Positions 48,240 through 58,077 of a stretch of DNA of 64,000 nt are shown piece by piece. Position 1 is the first letter of the stretch, and the number at the start of each line of letters is the position of its first letter. Both the position numbers and the translations under genes were made by a program. The stretch covers positions 35,563,179 to 35,627,178 of the forward strand of contig OZ023209.1 in the NCBI GenBank assembly GCA_963995525.1, read 5' to 3'. Source of the DNA: Escarpia spicata (taxonomy: Eukaryota; Annelida; Polychaeta; Sabellida; Siboglinidae). The notes beneath the pieces were generated by a model. The model saw only the letters and a program-made list of their open reading frames with translations. It made no database searches and was not told the origin of the DNA.

Positions 48240-49636
48240 AGAACTAGTTAACGTCTAAAATATGGGGTAGTGCAAAGTCTGGATTTTGCTTTTAAACGCA
48301 TCCAGGCTATTCTGATTAACAATATATTGAGGGAGGGAATTCTAAAGTCGAATGGTACTGGGAAAAAAAGAATACAAGTGGTAGTTGCATCTGGAGTGAG
48401 GGATAAGGTAAGATGAGGAGTGCTGTTTTCTAGTGACTATATTTACAGGAATAATCTAGCTTCGATTATCCAGGTTCTGGGTTGCACTCTAGGCGGTCAA
48501 AGACCGCTTAGCGGTTCAAACCAGGCCAAAACCGGTCCAAATTGGTCAAAACCCGGTCAAAATCTATTAATACTATTGAAAAGTCTAAAAACTAACCCCA
48601 AATACACCAAACGTCTCCTAGCTTATATTTAGCTCATACACTAATTTTACTTAGTGATAGAATATAAATATATATTTGCTTAAAATAAGCATAGCTGCAG
48701 AATATGAAACATCAATGCTGAATTATCGTGCAATTACTCTGAAGCAGTCCTTGTTCCTGCACAACTGAAACTGAATTGAGACACATGCTTACTAAATCAA
48801 AACAAGTGCATAACACTTACTGATTATTGTAAAGTATTCACCAGTTACAAAGTTCTTTATATGCACAACTATTCTAGAAACTATTTTGGCAGAAAAAAAA
48901 GGTGGCCATGTTCTTGAATAATTCACATAGACCGCGGCCTAGCCCTAAATCTACGTTACGGAAATGGCCTGGCTACGCCGAATTCGAATATGTTGCCTGG
49001 TGTCAATTTTCACTATGTCATTAATTATCACTTAATGTAAATAAAACTAGTTAATTATATAATAATATAATAAAGGTAAATGTTCCATGTATCTGTAATC
49101 ATCAATCATAAGAACATAGGTATGCTATCTTTTGAAAACACAATTTCAATTGTTTAATCTAAAGAATAAAACAGGACCAACAACTGAGCATGGACCATGA
49201 AATACTTTTCGGATATGTTTACACGTATTGTTGAAAATTACGGTCTACTTTTTGTGTGAGCTTGATTTTAATACAATGAGCAATTATGCCTCAAGATATT
49301 CTAGTTCTAATTGTTTCCAGCGCTTCTGCAACGTTCTATTAACTAACTATATAGTCTGTATATATTGTGGTTACAATGTTCCGATCTTATTCAATCTCAT
49401 TTAACTAGTCAGCCTTTTTGAAAACATTATCGGCGCCAAACGGCGCACATTAAAAGGCGGACCACCAACACGCGTTGTTGCTGTTTGCGCGTGCTTTCAG
49501 AAATATTGGAGTGTCTTTTATTATTGATTTATATTAGCAATTGTAAATGTAATACCTGGATGGTGTAACTTGCATTTAGAAAATCTTAACATAATAATAA
49601 ATTAACAGTTTACTTACTATAAAAAGAATACTCAGT
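48240..49636 (-). mobile_element. Second copy of the RTE-like 3' region, in tandem, with insertion
   Basis: The segments 48240-48476 and about 49296-49636 match 36706-37000 and 39309-39655. The repeat stops where the full-length RTE-like element begins, so a 5'-truncated copy sits head-to-tail upstream of it (minus orientation). Between the two segments lies an unrelated insertion of about 810 bp (48481-49292). Confidence 0.65.
48481..49292. mobile_element. About 810-bp insertion with hairpin and GGTCAAAACC subterminal repeats
   Basis: It is absent from the corresponding copy near 36980. The left end has a perfect hairpin GCGGTC-AAA-GACCGC (48492-48506) followed by several GGTC/CCGGTC words spaced about 10-12 bp. 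The rest is AT-rich with no coding potential. Family unknown; ends approximate. Confidence 0.5.
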
Positions 49637-49732
49637 AGTAAACTGAAGTTCCACGTAGTCAGTTTATTTAAATTGTTTGATGTAACCACTCGCCTACACG
49701 GCTAACACATCAGGGATCCAGCCTTCTCCTAC

Positions 49733-50610
49733 TTGTACACCGACTACATGTCGTATGCGGCAGACAACTTCTCTATCACCGGGGCCACCGCCGTTTTCAT
49801 CTTTTCCGTCACCACTCCCTCTTCAGTAGCTATTATCGCCACACGCCAGGCGATACCTGAGCGTTCTAACGTTTCTGCCACCACTTGTCCATCCTTTTCT
49901 CTCAACTCCTTCCCTCCACTACTGAGGCAATCGTCTCTGGAGCTTAAACCTCCCTCGAAGTCTCATTCTTTCCTACCTGTCTCCAGACCACGGGTGGATC
50001 GCACCATAATTCATAGACTAACCCCTTCGCCCACTCCTGCAAAGCGATTCTCTACTGTGCCCTCCATACATAGAAGCACAAGGTGCAAGGAACCCATCTG
50101 GAAGTTACCGATAATCTCAAAACGTGTCGCTATTCTGGGTGACTCGAACGTTTCTAGGATTACAGAATCGAAGGAACGAGACATCCAAGTGGAAAGCTAC
50201 CCTGGAGCTAAAATTAGGAATCTCGAACAAATGATGGTGTATCCCACAGAGACAGACATCCAGAGATTGTGATCCTATCGGTGGGAATCAACGACAGAGC
50301 GAACAAACCAAGTGTGACGACCATCCCTAATTTGCGAAGGATGGCTGTTCGAGCAGGCAAATGTTTTCCTCACTAAATTATTGCCATACCCGAAATAAAC
50401 TTTTCCGACAGATTACCTCGGGTAGAACTAGAATACATTATGAGAACTTCGAAGAGCCTACTAGACATTAAGAGCAATGTTGTAATACCTAAATTCGAGG
50501 AGTCATCGTTCAAGACAGACACATCAGACAACATTCATTGAACACCAGAAACAGCGAACAAAATGCTAACACATTGGTTCTGCCATTTAAACTAAGAAAC
50601 ACTGGGGGCA
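49733..50610 (+). pseudogene. SGNH/GDSL-like reading frame upstream of Penelope-like RT
   Basis: A frame of 179 codons reaches KRVAILGDSNVSRITESKER (GDS block I) at its end. The next frames continue LSVGINDRANKP (block III-like) and NIH..PETANKMLTHW (block V-like D/N-x-x-H), with several stops. The upstream Ser/Pro-rich part is not recognised. Probably the first half of a retroelement polyprotein. Confidence 0.55.
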
Positions 50611-50768
50611 TCCATACCGCACAAAACAAGTCCAATGATCTGCGCAATCCCACGATTATCATCTAGTGTTATCTGAAACACAGGCGGAAGTCCTAAATTT
50701 TGGAATACAATATATACCAACACCACATACAAATGATGTAGAAGACACGCAGGAGTCTATCGGACGTT

Positions 50769-52290
50769 TTGTTAGAAATATCCAACTACGATAATTTTTA
50801 CGAAACGAAATCAACCAAATTAAAAGAGAACTTTACAACAAAATCAACTTGGAACCCGCCCTGCCACAACGAGGACATTAACTGTAAATTGGAACAACTG
50901 AAAGATTTTAGCTCGATAACTAACAAACACCGGAAGAGTGGTGGTAATTGTTCAGAGTCGCACTTGGCGTCGATTTCGGCACTCAATAGAAACCCAGCTA
51001 TTATTATTATTAAACCTGCTCATAAATGCACGGCCATAGTTATCATGTCCAAAGAGAACTATGTCACAGAGGCGAATCGACAGCTTGCAAACAAAAAACA
51101 TCATGCTAAACTAGACACACCGGTGTATCCACAAGCCGTATTCCACATGTCGGCAACAGACTACCACAAACAGGCTACATATCCAACAAGCAACGATATT
51201 ATTTAGAGCCACCGGATACACCTCGATCACGTCTGCTCTATCTATTGCCCAAGATTCATAAGGCTAAAGATAAATGGCCTCAGTCTCAAATGCCTCCATG
51301 ACGACCGATCATATCCGATGGCAACAGCGAATCGTATAAAACAGCTGAGTATGTTAAAACACCACAGACTTCATTGATAAAGTGACTAGAATCGAAATTC
51401 ACAGTGATGCGCTACTGTTCTCCATGGATATAGCAAGCCTGTACACCAATATTGACAATATTTCGGGGACTGAAGAAAGACAAGTATTTTTTACGAAACC
51501 CGGATTTTGACCGCCCAGACGCAGAGATTTTAGAAATTCTTAAAATTTCCTTCAAACACAACGGCTTTTTATTCGAATCCAACAAATTACATTTAAGATA
51601 TTTGGACGATATTTTCGGAATCTGAACGCATGGGAATGATGCATTCCAAGTTTTCTTGGACAAACTAAATAGTCATCAAAATTTCGTAATATTAACGACA
51701 GCTACGAGTAAAGACTCAATAGACTTCTTGGACGTTACGATCTTTAAAGGTGAATGCGTTAATTCAACCTTGACAGCAAGGTTTACTTTAAATCAACAGA
51801 TACACATCAACTACTGTACAAAGGTTCGTTCCATCCGAAACATACCTTCTCTGGTATCCTCAAGTCGCAACTATTACGGTTCACAGGATTTGCAACAATA
51901 AATCAGACTTCGAGGAAGCCGTACAAACACTTTTTGATAGCCTGAGGCAAAGGAATTACACATCGCGTTTTTAAGACACATTAAAAGCACTATCCTAGCG
52001 AACATTAAACATCATAACAGGAACGAACAAGCCGTGAAATTTAATTGAAATACATTTATTGTCCCTCATGGGGAAATTCTCTTGTGGTGTTCGCTATTAA
52101 GAAAGCAATAAATTGTAAATCAAAATGGATTACAAGATTTTAAACTACGCAGCCAGGGAGACTGAATGTTAGAGCGGACTCTTTTGATATTATACCTTTG
52201 GTTAAACGCTTCTCCCACCAGGGACGGGCAATTGCTAAACTGGCTAAAGCCACCTATAATTAAACTGGAAGCAACCTATCATATCATATC
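50769..52290 (+). pseudogene. Penelope-like reverse transcriptase, heavily decayed
   Basis: Frame 1 (50769-51206) has NPAIIIIKPAHKCTAIVIMS and KENYVTEANRQLANKKHHAK, the RT0/N-terminal block of Penelope-like or closely related RTs (usual form K-ADKG-xxIV-M). Pieces in other frames follow: LPKIHKAKDKWP, LFSMDIASLYTNID, RYLDDIFG-like and SIDFLDVTIFKGE. The insertion at 52050-52135 (see next entry) interrupts it. Many stops. Confidence 0.65.
52045..52140. repeat. Short LINE-end-like insertion
   Basis: The text tacatttattgtccctcatg, gggaaattctcttgtg resembles 3'-end sequence of some non-LTR elements and interrupts the Penelope-like frame. Origin uncertain. Confidence 0.35.
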
Positions 52291-52803
52291 TAAACTTATA
52301 ATGGAACGGAAGAGAATGTGACAGGAGAGAAGATGGCAGGGGGAAAGACAACAACCAAACAGGAGAAGGAGCTACTCTGGGGCAGTGATTGAGGGGGCAA
52401 TGAGAAAAGAGAGGGTGTTCATGGGCGACTCTATTTTGAGAAAGACATAAAACACTAAGCGAGGGGGAGGACGTCGTTGTTTATCTACCGGGGCTAGTAT
52501 AGAGCATGTGACTGAAAGGGTAGAGAAGATATCGGGGCATGGCAAGGGAGGGTAAATACTAGTACACGTAGGGAGAAATAATGCAGACATGGAGGGAACA
52601 ATTGGGATAGTACAGAAGTATAGACAGTTAGTGAGGAAGCTAAAGAAGACAAGAGTTGAACAGATTATTCTCTCAGGAATTTTGCCAGTAATGAGAGGGA
52701 GGGGGCAACATATAGAAACTGCAAGAGGATGGCGATCAACGGACTAGTTGAGCAGATGTGTGAAGAAGAGGGGGTGGGATTCACAGATTTATGGGGATAC
52801 TTT

Positions 52804-52931
52804 TGTGACAATACGTATATGAGGCAGATGTCGGGGGATCAATTCCCTGGTTACTCAGCACCGATGGCATCAGGTTCAGTACTCAATAAAAATGTGATTT
52901 ATTACAAATACAAACAGCGAGTTTCGTTACA
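52804..52931 (+). repeat. Gypsy 5' LTR (128 bp)
   Basis: It begins TGTGACAATACG and ends GTTTCGTTACA. It contains CAATAAAAATG, a possible polyadenylation signal. It is very short for a Ty3/Gypsy LTR. A TGGCAGCGG word 3 nt downstream could be the primer-binding site; the tRNA was not identified. Confidence 0.95.
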
Positions 52932-53045
52932 TGATGGCAGCGGTGTTTTTTTAATCGAGTCATTGTTGAACTGTGTACTCGGTTATTTAGAACAAAACGC
53001 CGTAACAAAGACAATAAAGTCGCATGTTGAGTGAAGTGGGCGATA

Positions 53046-53848
53046 ATGGCAGCGAGTTTCGCATTACCGCCGCCGCAGTCGTTAGAAATAAATGACGTCA
53101 ATGCGGCTGAAAAATGGCGAAAATTCCACAGTGCATGGTCGAACTATGCCCTAGCCACTGAACTGGCTAACAAACCAGAGCCGGTGCAGGTCGCCACCCT
53201 TCTAACAGTCATTGGGGAAGATGCGCGGGAGGTGTTCTCTACGTTCAGGGAGTGGACAACAGACGGCGACGAACAGCGGATTGGGCCAGTATTGGAGAAG
53301 TTTGCCCAGTACTGTCAACCGACGAAAAATGTACCGTTTGAGAGATTCGTTTTCAACAAGCGAAAACAGGAACCCGGCGAGCCATACGAACGCTACAGAA
53401 CGGCACTACGAAAGTTGTCAGAATCCTGCCAATTTGATGTGATTACCCCAAAAGAAATCCTCAGGGACAGTTGCTCTTCGGTATCACAGACAATAAAGTT
53501 AGAGAGCGGTTGCTGAGGGAAACTAACCTGACGTTAGAGAAAACGGATGAAATCTGCAGGGCAGCCGAAAGCATGGCCACTCAGATGAAGATAATGGCAG
53601 ACGGCGATCAGGCAGTGCACGCTGTGAAATCAGAGAGCAAGCGGCAACAACGAGGGCCGGCTGTTAGAGGCAGAAACGGCGCCTCAGCCGGTTACTGCGG
53701 GAAGTGCGGGCGGAGACATGACTTGACGGAAGAGACAAACTGCCCCGCATTCGATAAAAAGTGTTTCAAATGTCAGCAGAACGGACATTTTTCGAACAGA
53801 TGCAGGCATACGACTAAGACTCGATCAGATAGAATACCACGACAATGA
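53046..53848 (+). pseudogene. Gypsy gag with CCHC knuckle, one frameshift
   Basis: The first frame has WRKFHSAWSNYALATELANK and FVFNKRKQEPGEPYERY, typical of metazoan Gypsy gag. It shifts near 53470, where a single base appears lost, and the second frame carries TDNKVRERLLRETNLTLEK and a CCHC zinc knuckle (CFKCQQNGHFSNRC). I chose ATG 53046 as start because it opens MAASFALPPP; an in-frame ATG 15 nt upstream is also possible. Confidence 0.9.
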
Positions 53849-53882
53849 TGAACTCAACCAACCAGAAACGCAAGCATCGCCT

Positions 53883-55865
53883 GTGTACTCTGTGAGCAAA
53901 GATGATACGCAGATAAATCGTGAGTCGTTGATCAAGCGATTCCCAAAAGTGTTCGGCGATGGTGTCGGCTGTATGGAAGGTGAATACCACATCAAGGTGG
54001 ACGAGAGTGTAGATCCGGTGCAACATGCCCCACGACGCGTGCCCGTGGCAATCCGTGCGCGGTTGCAAGACTCGTTGGATGATCTACAGAGACAGCAGAT
54101 AATCGCTCCAGTGACACAGCCCACCAAGTGGATAAGCAGTATGGTCGTGGTGCCGAAAAGAGACTCGCAAAGTCTAAGGATCTGTTTGGATCCCAAAGAT
54201 CTGAATCGCGCCATAGAACGAGAGCATTATCCTCTGCCAACCATTGAGGACGTAGCAACGCGGCTACACGGAGCGAAAGTGTTTTCGCTATTCGACGTTC
54301 GCAGCGGGTTCTGGCACGTCATGCTGGATGAACCGTCCTCGTTTCTTACGACATTCAACACTCCATTCGGCCGGTACAGATGGAAAAGGCTCCCATTTGG
54401 CATATGCTCAGCTCCGGAGGTGTTCCAGCTGAAAATGCACCAACTCGTGGAAGGACTGTCAGGAATCGAAGTCATTGCAGACGATTTTGCAGTCGTTGGT
54501 TTCGGAGATAACATTGCGGAGGCACATCGCAGTCATGATACAAATATGATGGCTTTCGTTCAACGGTGCGAGGATAGAGGTGTGAAACTAAACACAAACA
54601 AAATGCAACTGCGCATACCTGAGATTCCTTTTATCGGTCACGTCATGACTAGCGAGGGGTTGAAAGTGGATCCCAGAAAAGTGCGGGCAATCTTAGAGAT
54701 GCCAAGACCCACGGATGTTCCGGCAGTGCAGCGTCTCTTAGGAATGACTCAGTACCTGGCGAAATTCTTGCCGCACTTGTCAGACACAACGAAGGCGTTG
54801 CGTGAGCTGACATTGAAGGAGACAGACTTCCAGTGGGACGAACCACAACAGAAGGCGTTTGAGGCGATCAAATCGGCAGTAACGAGCACACCGGTACTCA
54901 GGTACTATAACCTAGACGAGGAAGTGACACTGCAGTGCGATGCATCGCAATCGAGTTTAGGAGCGGCGCTGTTGCAGGCGGGTCAACCGGTGGCTTATGC
55001 GTCTAGGGCCCTAACGCCAACAGAAGAGCGTTACGCGCAGATAGAGAAAGAACTGTTGGCTGTTGTGTTTGCATGCCAACGGTTCGACGCTTACGTTTAT
55101 GGTCGAGCAAATGTGAACGTCGAAAGTGATCATAAGCCTCTCGAAATCATCATGCGGAAAAAACTCGATTCGGCACCCAAAAGACTGCAGCGGATGCTTC
55201 TTGCTATCCAGAAGTACGACATCAACCTGAAATACAAGCGTGGCGACACCATGTATTTGGCGGACACCCTGAGCCGAGCTTATCTACCAGAAGTGTGCGC
55301 GTGTGAGATAGCGAAGGAGTGCGAGACGATAGACCACAGAACGACTCTGCCTGTGACAGACAAGAGATGGCAGTTGCAGTTGGCTTCGGAGCAGGATAGG
55401 GTCTTGCAGAAGCTGCGAGATGTCATTCGGCGAGGATGGCCGTCGACGAAGTCGGGGGTACCCGATTGTGTGCGGCCGTATTTCGATTCACGAGATGAAC
55501 TAACGGTACAGGATGCGCTAGTGTTCAAGCGCGATCTACTGGTGGTGTCGACGTCAATGCGCAGAGAGTTGATGACGGTGGCCCATACGACTCATATGGG
55601 TATAGAGGGTTGTTTGCGCCGAATGCGCGACACGCTCTACTGGCCACGTATGGCGGCAGAGGTTAGAGCCTACGTGTCGGCGTGTGAGATCTGCCTGTCG
55701 ATGCGAGACGCGCCGGGCAAGGAACCTCTGATGCAACACGAAGTCATTGCGAGACCTTGGTCGAAAGTCGCGGTCGATCTGTGTGAAAGCAATGTGCGTA
55801 CACTCCTCGTTATCGTCGACTACTACAGCAATTTCGTCGAGGTTGCGCGGCAGTGTCATCCATGA
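53883..55865 (+). CDS. Gypsy pol: RT, RNase H, integrase N-terminal half
   Basis: 660 open codons. RT has MVVVPKRDSQSLRICLDPKD, FSLFDVRSGFWHV (catalytic Asp) and VIADDFAVVG (IADD in place of YxDD, common in this group). RNase H starts VTLQCDASQSSLGAALL and includes ESDHKPLE. Integrase has the HHCC finger (H-x3-H, C-x2-C in VSACEICLS) and VAVDLCES with the first catalytic Asp. The frame is lost at about 55850 inside the integrase core. The start is only about 25 codons after the gag knuckle, so the protease domain (D-S/T-G motif) is missing. Confidence 0.93.
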   Translation: MYSVSKDDTQINRESLIKRFPKVFGDGVGCMEGEYHIKVDESVDPVQHAPRRVPVAIRARLQDSLDDLQRQQIIAPVTQPTKWISSMVVVPKRDSQSLRICLDPKDLNRAIEREHYPLPTIEDVATRLHGAKVFSLFDVRSGFWHVMLDEPSSFLTTFNTPFGRYRWKRLPFGICSAPEVFQLKMHQLVEGLSGIEVIADDFAVVGFGDNIAEAHRSHDTNMMAFVQRCEDRGVKLNTNKMQLRIPEIPFIGHVMTSEGLKVDPRKVRAILEMPRPTDVPAVQRLLGMTQYLAKFLPHLSDTTKALRELTLKETDFQWDEPQQKAFEAIKSAVTSTPVLRYYNLDEEVTLQCDASQSSLGAALLQAGQPVAYASRALTPTEERYAQIEKELLAVVFACQRFDAYVYGRANVNVESDHKPLEIIMRKKLDSAPKRLQRMLLAIQKYDINLKYKRGDTMYLADTLSRAYLPEVCACEIAKECETIDHRTTLPVTDKRWQLQLASEQDRVLQKLRDVIRRGWPSTKSGVPDCVRPYFDSRDELTVQDALVFKRDLLVVSTSMRRELMTVAHTTHMGIEGCLRRMRDTLYWPRMAAEVRAYVSACEICLSMRDAPGKEPLMQHEVIARPWSKVAVDLCESNVRTLLVIVDYYSNFVEVARQCHP

Positions 55866-56715
55866 GATGGCGCAGCAATTCGCACGTCACGGCATACCGG
55901 ATATGGTGATGAGCGACAACGGGCCGCAATTCGCATCTGCTGAGTTTGCGGTATTCGCAGCAAAGTGGCGTTTCGAGCATGTTACGTCATCACCGCGATA
56001 TCCGACTTCAAATGGAAAAGCCGAAAATGCGGTGAAAACGGTCAAACGACTGTTCGCGAAATGTCGTGACTCCAACGAATCCGAGTTTCTGGCGCTGTTA
56101 GACTTGAGGAACACACCTACTGAGGGTGTCGGCACCAGCCCTGCGCAACGTTTGATGGGACGTCGGTGTAAGACGTTACTACCAACGGCGGGCACGCTAC
56201 TGATGCCGCGACACTCTACCGAGGACGAGACGCGGGGGCTGATGGGCGCAAAACGACGACAGAAATTCTACGCAGACCAACACGCGAAGCCGCTGTCATC
56301 GCTTGAGCCTGGTGACACCGTTCGTATGCGGTTACCGGGCCAGAAGCGATGGAGTGTCGGCACCTGCATACGCCAAGTAGCTCCAAGGAGTTACAAAGTC
56401 GACGTGGATGGCGTTACGTATCGGCGAAATCGTCGTCAGCTCGTGTCTGCTAGCGAACCACCAGTGAGGGACCCGATGGAATATAATGGGTCTCCTCATG
56501 ATGACAAGCCAACGGTCGAGGGCAACGGTGCAGCTAAGTCAGTGCAGTGTGATGCGCAGGTGAATGATCAACCACCTCAGCCGGCAGTGTGGCAAAGCCC
56601 TCGGCAGTGTGATGCGCAGGTGAATGGTCAAGCACCTCAGCCTGCAGTGGTGCACAGCCCTCGGCGATCAGGTCGGGCCACACGCAGGCCCAGCCATCTA
56701 CATGATTACGTGTGA
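55850..56715 (+). pseudogene. Gypsy integrase C-terminal half
   Basis: This is a separate frame that continues the integrase: ARHGIPDMVMSDNGPQFAS (second Asp), NGKAENAVKTVKRLFAK (Glu), then a GPY/F-like C-terminal region (LEPGDTVRMRLPGQKRW). It ends with a repeat of about 16 residues (QCDAQVN-x-Q-x-PQPAV, twice) and a basic tail. It is offset from the previous frame by a short indel near 55850. Confidence 0.9.
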
Positions 56716-56795
56716 CTACATCATGCGACTGTTGCCATGTTCTAGTTTTGACTGTTCTAGTTGTGTTCACTGTTCAAGTTTTTTTAGAGGAGAGA

Positions 56796-56923
56796 TGTGA
56801 CAATACGTATATGAGGCAGATGTCGGGGGATCAATTCCCTGGTTACTCAGCACCGATGGCATCAGGTTCAGTACTCAATAAAAATGTGATTTATTACAAA
56901 TACAAACAGCGAGTTTCGTTACA
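56796..56923 (+). repeat. Gypsy 3' LTR (128 bp)
   Basis: Identical to the 5' LTR over all 128 bases as read. Followed by the duplicated target ACTTT. Confidence 0.95.
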
Positions 56924-57007
56924 ACTTTGTTGGGAGAGAAGTGATGAATATGATAGATTGCCTCCTTTCTCAGAGAACCTGCTGCGATCTGTTGACAGTG
57001 GTATAGG

Positions 57008-57900
57008 TTGCATCTATTTAAACTAGATTCGCAGGGGGGACTCACAGAAAAGCCTGAAAATGGAGGCATAGATAATGACAGCACAAATAAATCAGCAAAG
57101 AACAGTCTGGAAAACTGCTCTGAAGCTGGATATAAATGTGTTTGTTTAAATGCAAAGAGCATAGTAAACAAAAGAAATGAACTAAACATTATGGTAGACG
57201 ATATTGACCCTCACATAATAGGTATAACCAAATCATGGGCCACCACCGATATATCAGATGCCGAATTGGGACTGACAGGATATGTAATGTTTAGGAAAGA
57301 TAGCTGTTTGGTGTAACATAGTTATAGGAAACTCAACGTTAACGGTTAGGTTAGTTTATCGAAGTCTAAACATAAGCATAGAATAGAATGAAAAAGTACA
57401 GAACGCTATAATAATAATAATGACAAACTTCTATAGCGCCTAAATCCCCAGGAATCTGAGCTCACAGGCTCAACAAACCAAGAATTATTGGGCAAACTCG
57501 TTAACAGGGACAAGCAAGAGTCGTCATATAGGCATGGGACCGCCGAAGGTTGGGGTGGGAATGCAATTTCAATTAAATAAGTCTTTGGTTTTTTACGGAA
57601 GGTATTTATAGTCTCAGATGATTTTAAGATTATAATGGGGGATTTTAATCATGGGCATATACAATGGAAATCTCTACAGAGTATGGGGAGTGAGGACCAC
57701 AAGCTTTTAGTTTTAGTACAACATAGTTTCCTTTCTCGACATGTGCTAGAACCAACCAGGCGTGAGAATGTGTTAGACATAGTTTTGTCCTCACAAAATG
57801 AAGTACAATGTCAAGATATGTGAGCCACTTGGGATTAGTGATCACAACCAGATACATTTTACAATCCAAGTAAAATCATGAAGCAATAGTAAAAAGCAAT
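57008..57900 (+). pseudogene. CR1-like copy 3 endonuclease, with internal deletion and insertion
   Basis: KCVCLNAKSIVNKRNEL and IIGITKSWATT (catalytic Glu replaced by Lys) open the domain. A deletion at about 57300 removes the GGVILYIKES block. An inserted element lies at 57400-57600, then IMGDFNHG-type sequence resumes. Confidence 0.8.
57400..57605 (-). mobile_element. LINE-end/SINE-like insertion inside CR1-like copy 3
   Basis: Sequence and both junctions correspond to 33585-33775 in copy 1: (ATA/ATT)n, cgcctaaatccccaggaatc, to ttttttacggaaggta and tctcagatgattttaag. Confidence 0.75.
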
Positions 57901-58077
57901 ACAGGAGAAATTTCCACAAAGGAAAATATAAGGAAATATTTAGCAAAGATAGACTGGAATAACACACTGATGAATAAGACAGCAACACAATGCTGGACTA
58001 TCTTAAAGAGTGAAATTTAGTGCATCGTCGATCAATTTGTTCCCTTGAAAAAAACATGATCCAAAAAGAAACACTTA

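Larger units (their letters stand above)
36706..48240 (-). mobile_element. RTE-like LINE, full-length but split by nested insertions
   Basis: On the minus strand the element starts near 48240 (GC-rich 5' region), has endonuclease (47831-47331) and inter-domain sequence (47258-46719), is interrupted at about 46650, resumes at 40930 with RT, continues to the C-terminus near 39660 (SKGHK end), and has a 3' region (39655-39309 plus 37038-36706). Removing insertions leaves about 3.5 kb, right for RTE-clade LINEs. Endonuclease and RT frames are broken and part of the RT core is missing near 40455, so it is inactive. The 3' region assignment rests on a second copy at 48.2-49.6 kb. Confidence 0.65.
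52804..56923 (+). mobile_element. Ty3/Gypsy LTR retrotransposon, identical LTRs, defective
   Basis: It is 4120 bp, bounded by 128-bp direct repeats that are identical as read and by a 5-bp target duplication ACTTT (52799-52803 and 56924-56928). It sits inside ORF1 of a CR1-like LINE. Domain order gag-zinc knuckle-RT-RNase H-integrase is that of Ty3/Gypsy. A purine-rich tract (AGAGGAGAGA, 56786-56795) precedes the 3' LTR. Gag and integrase each have one frameshift, and there is too little space for a protease. No envelope frame exists. Confidence 0.95.

Noticed and set aside
52804..56923. Endogenous retrovirus with envelope gene
   Set aside because: No frame remains between integrase and the 3' LTR, and the domain order and very short LTRs fit a Ty3/Gypsy retrotransposon without envelope.
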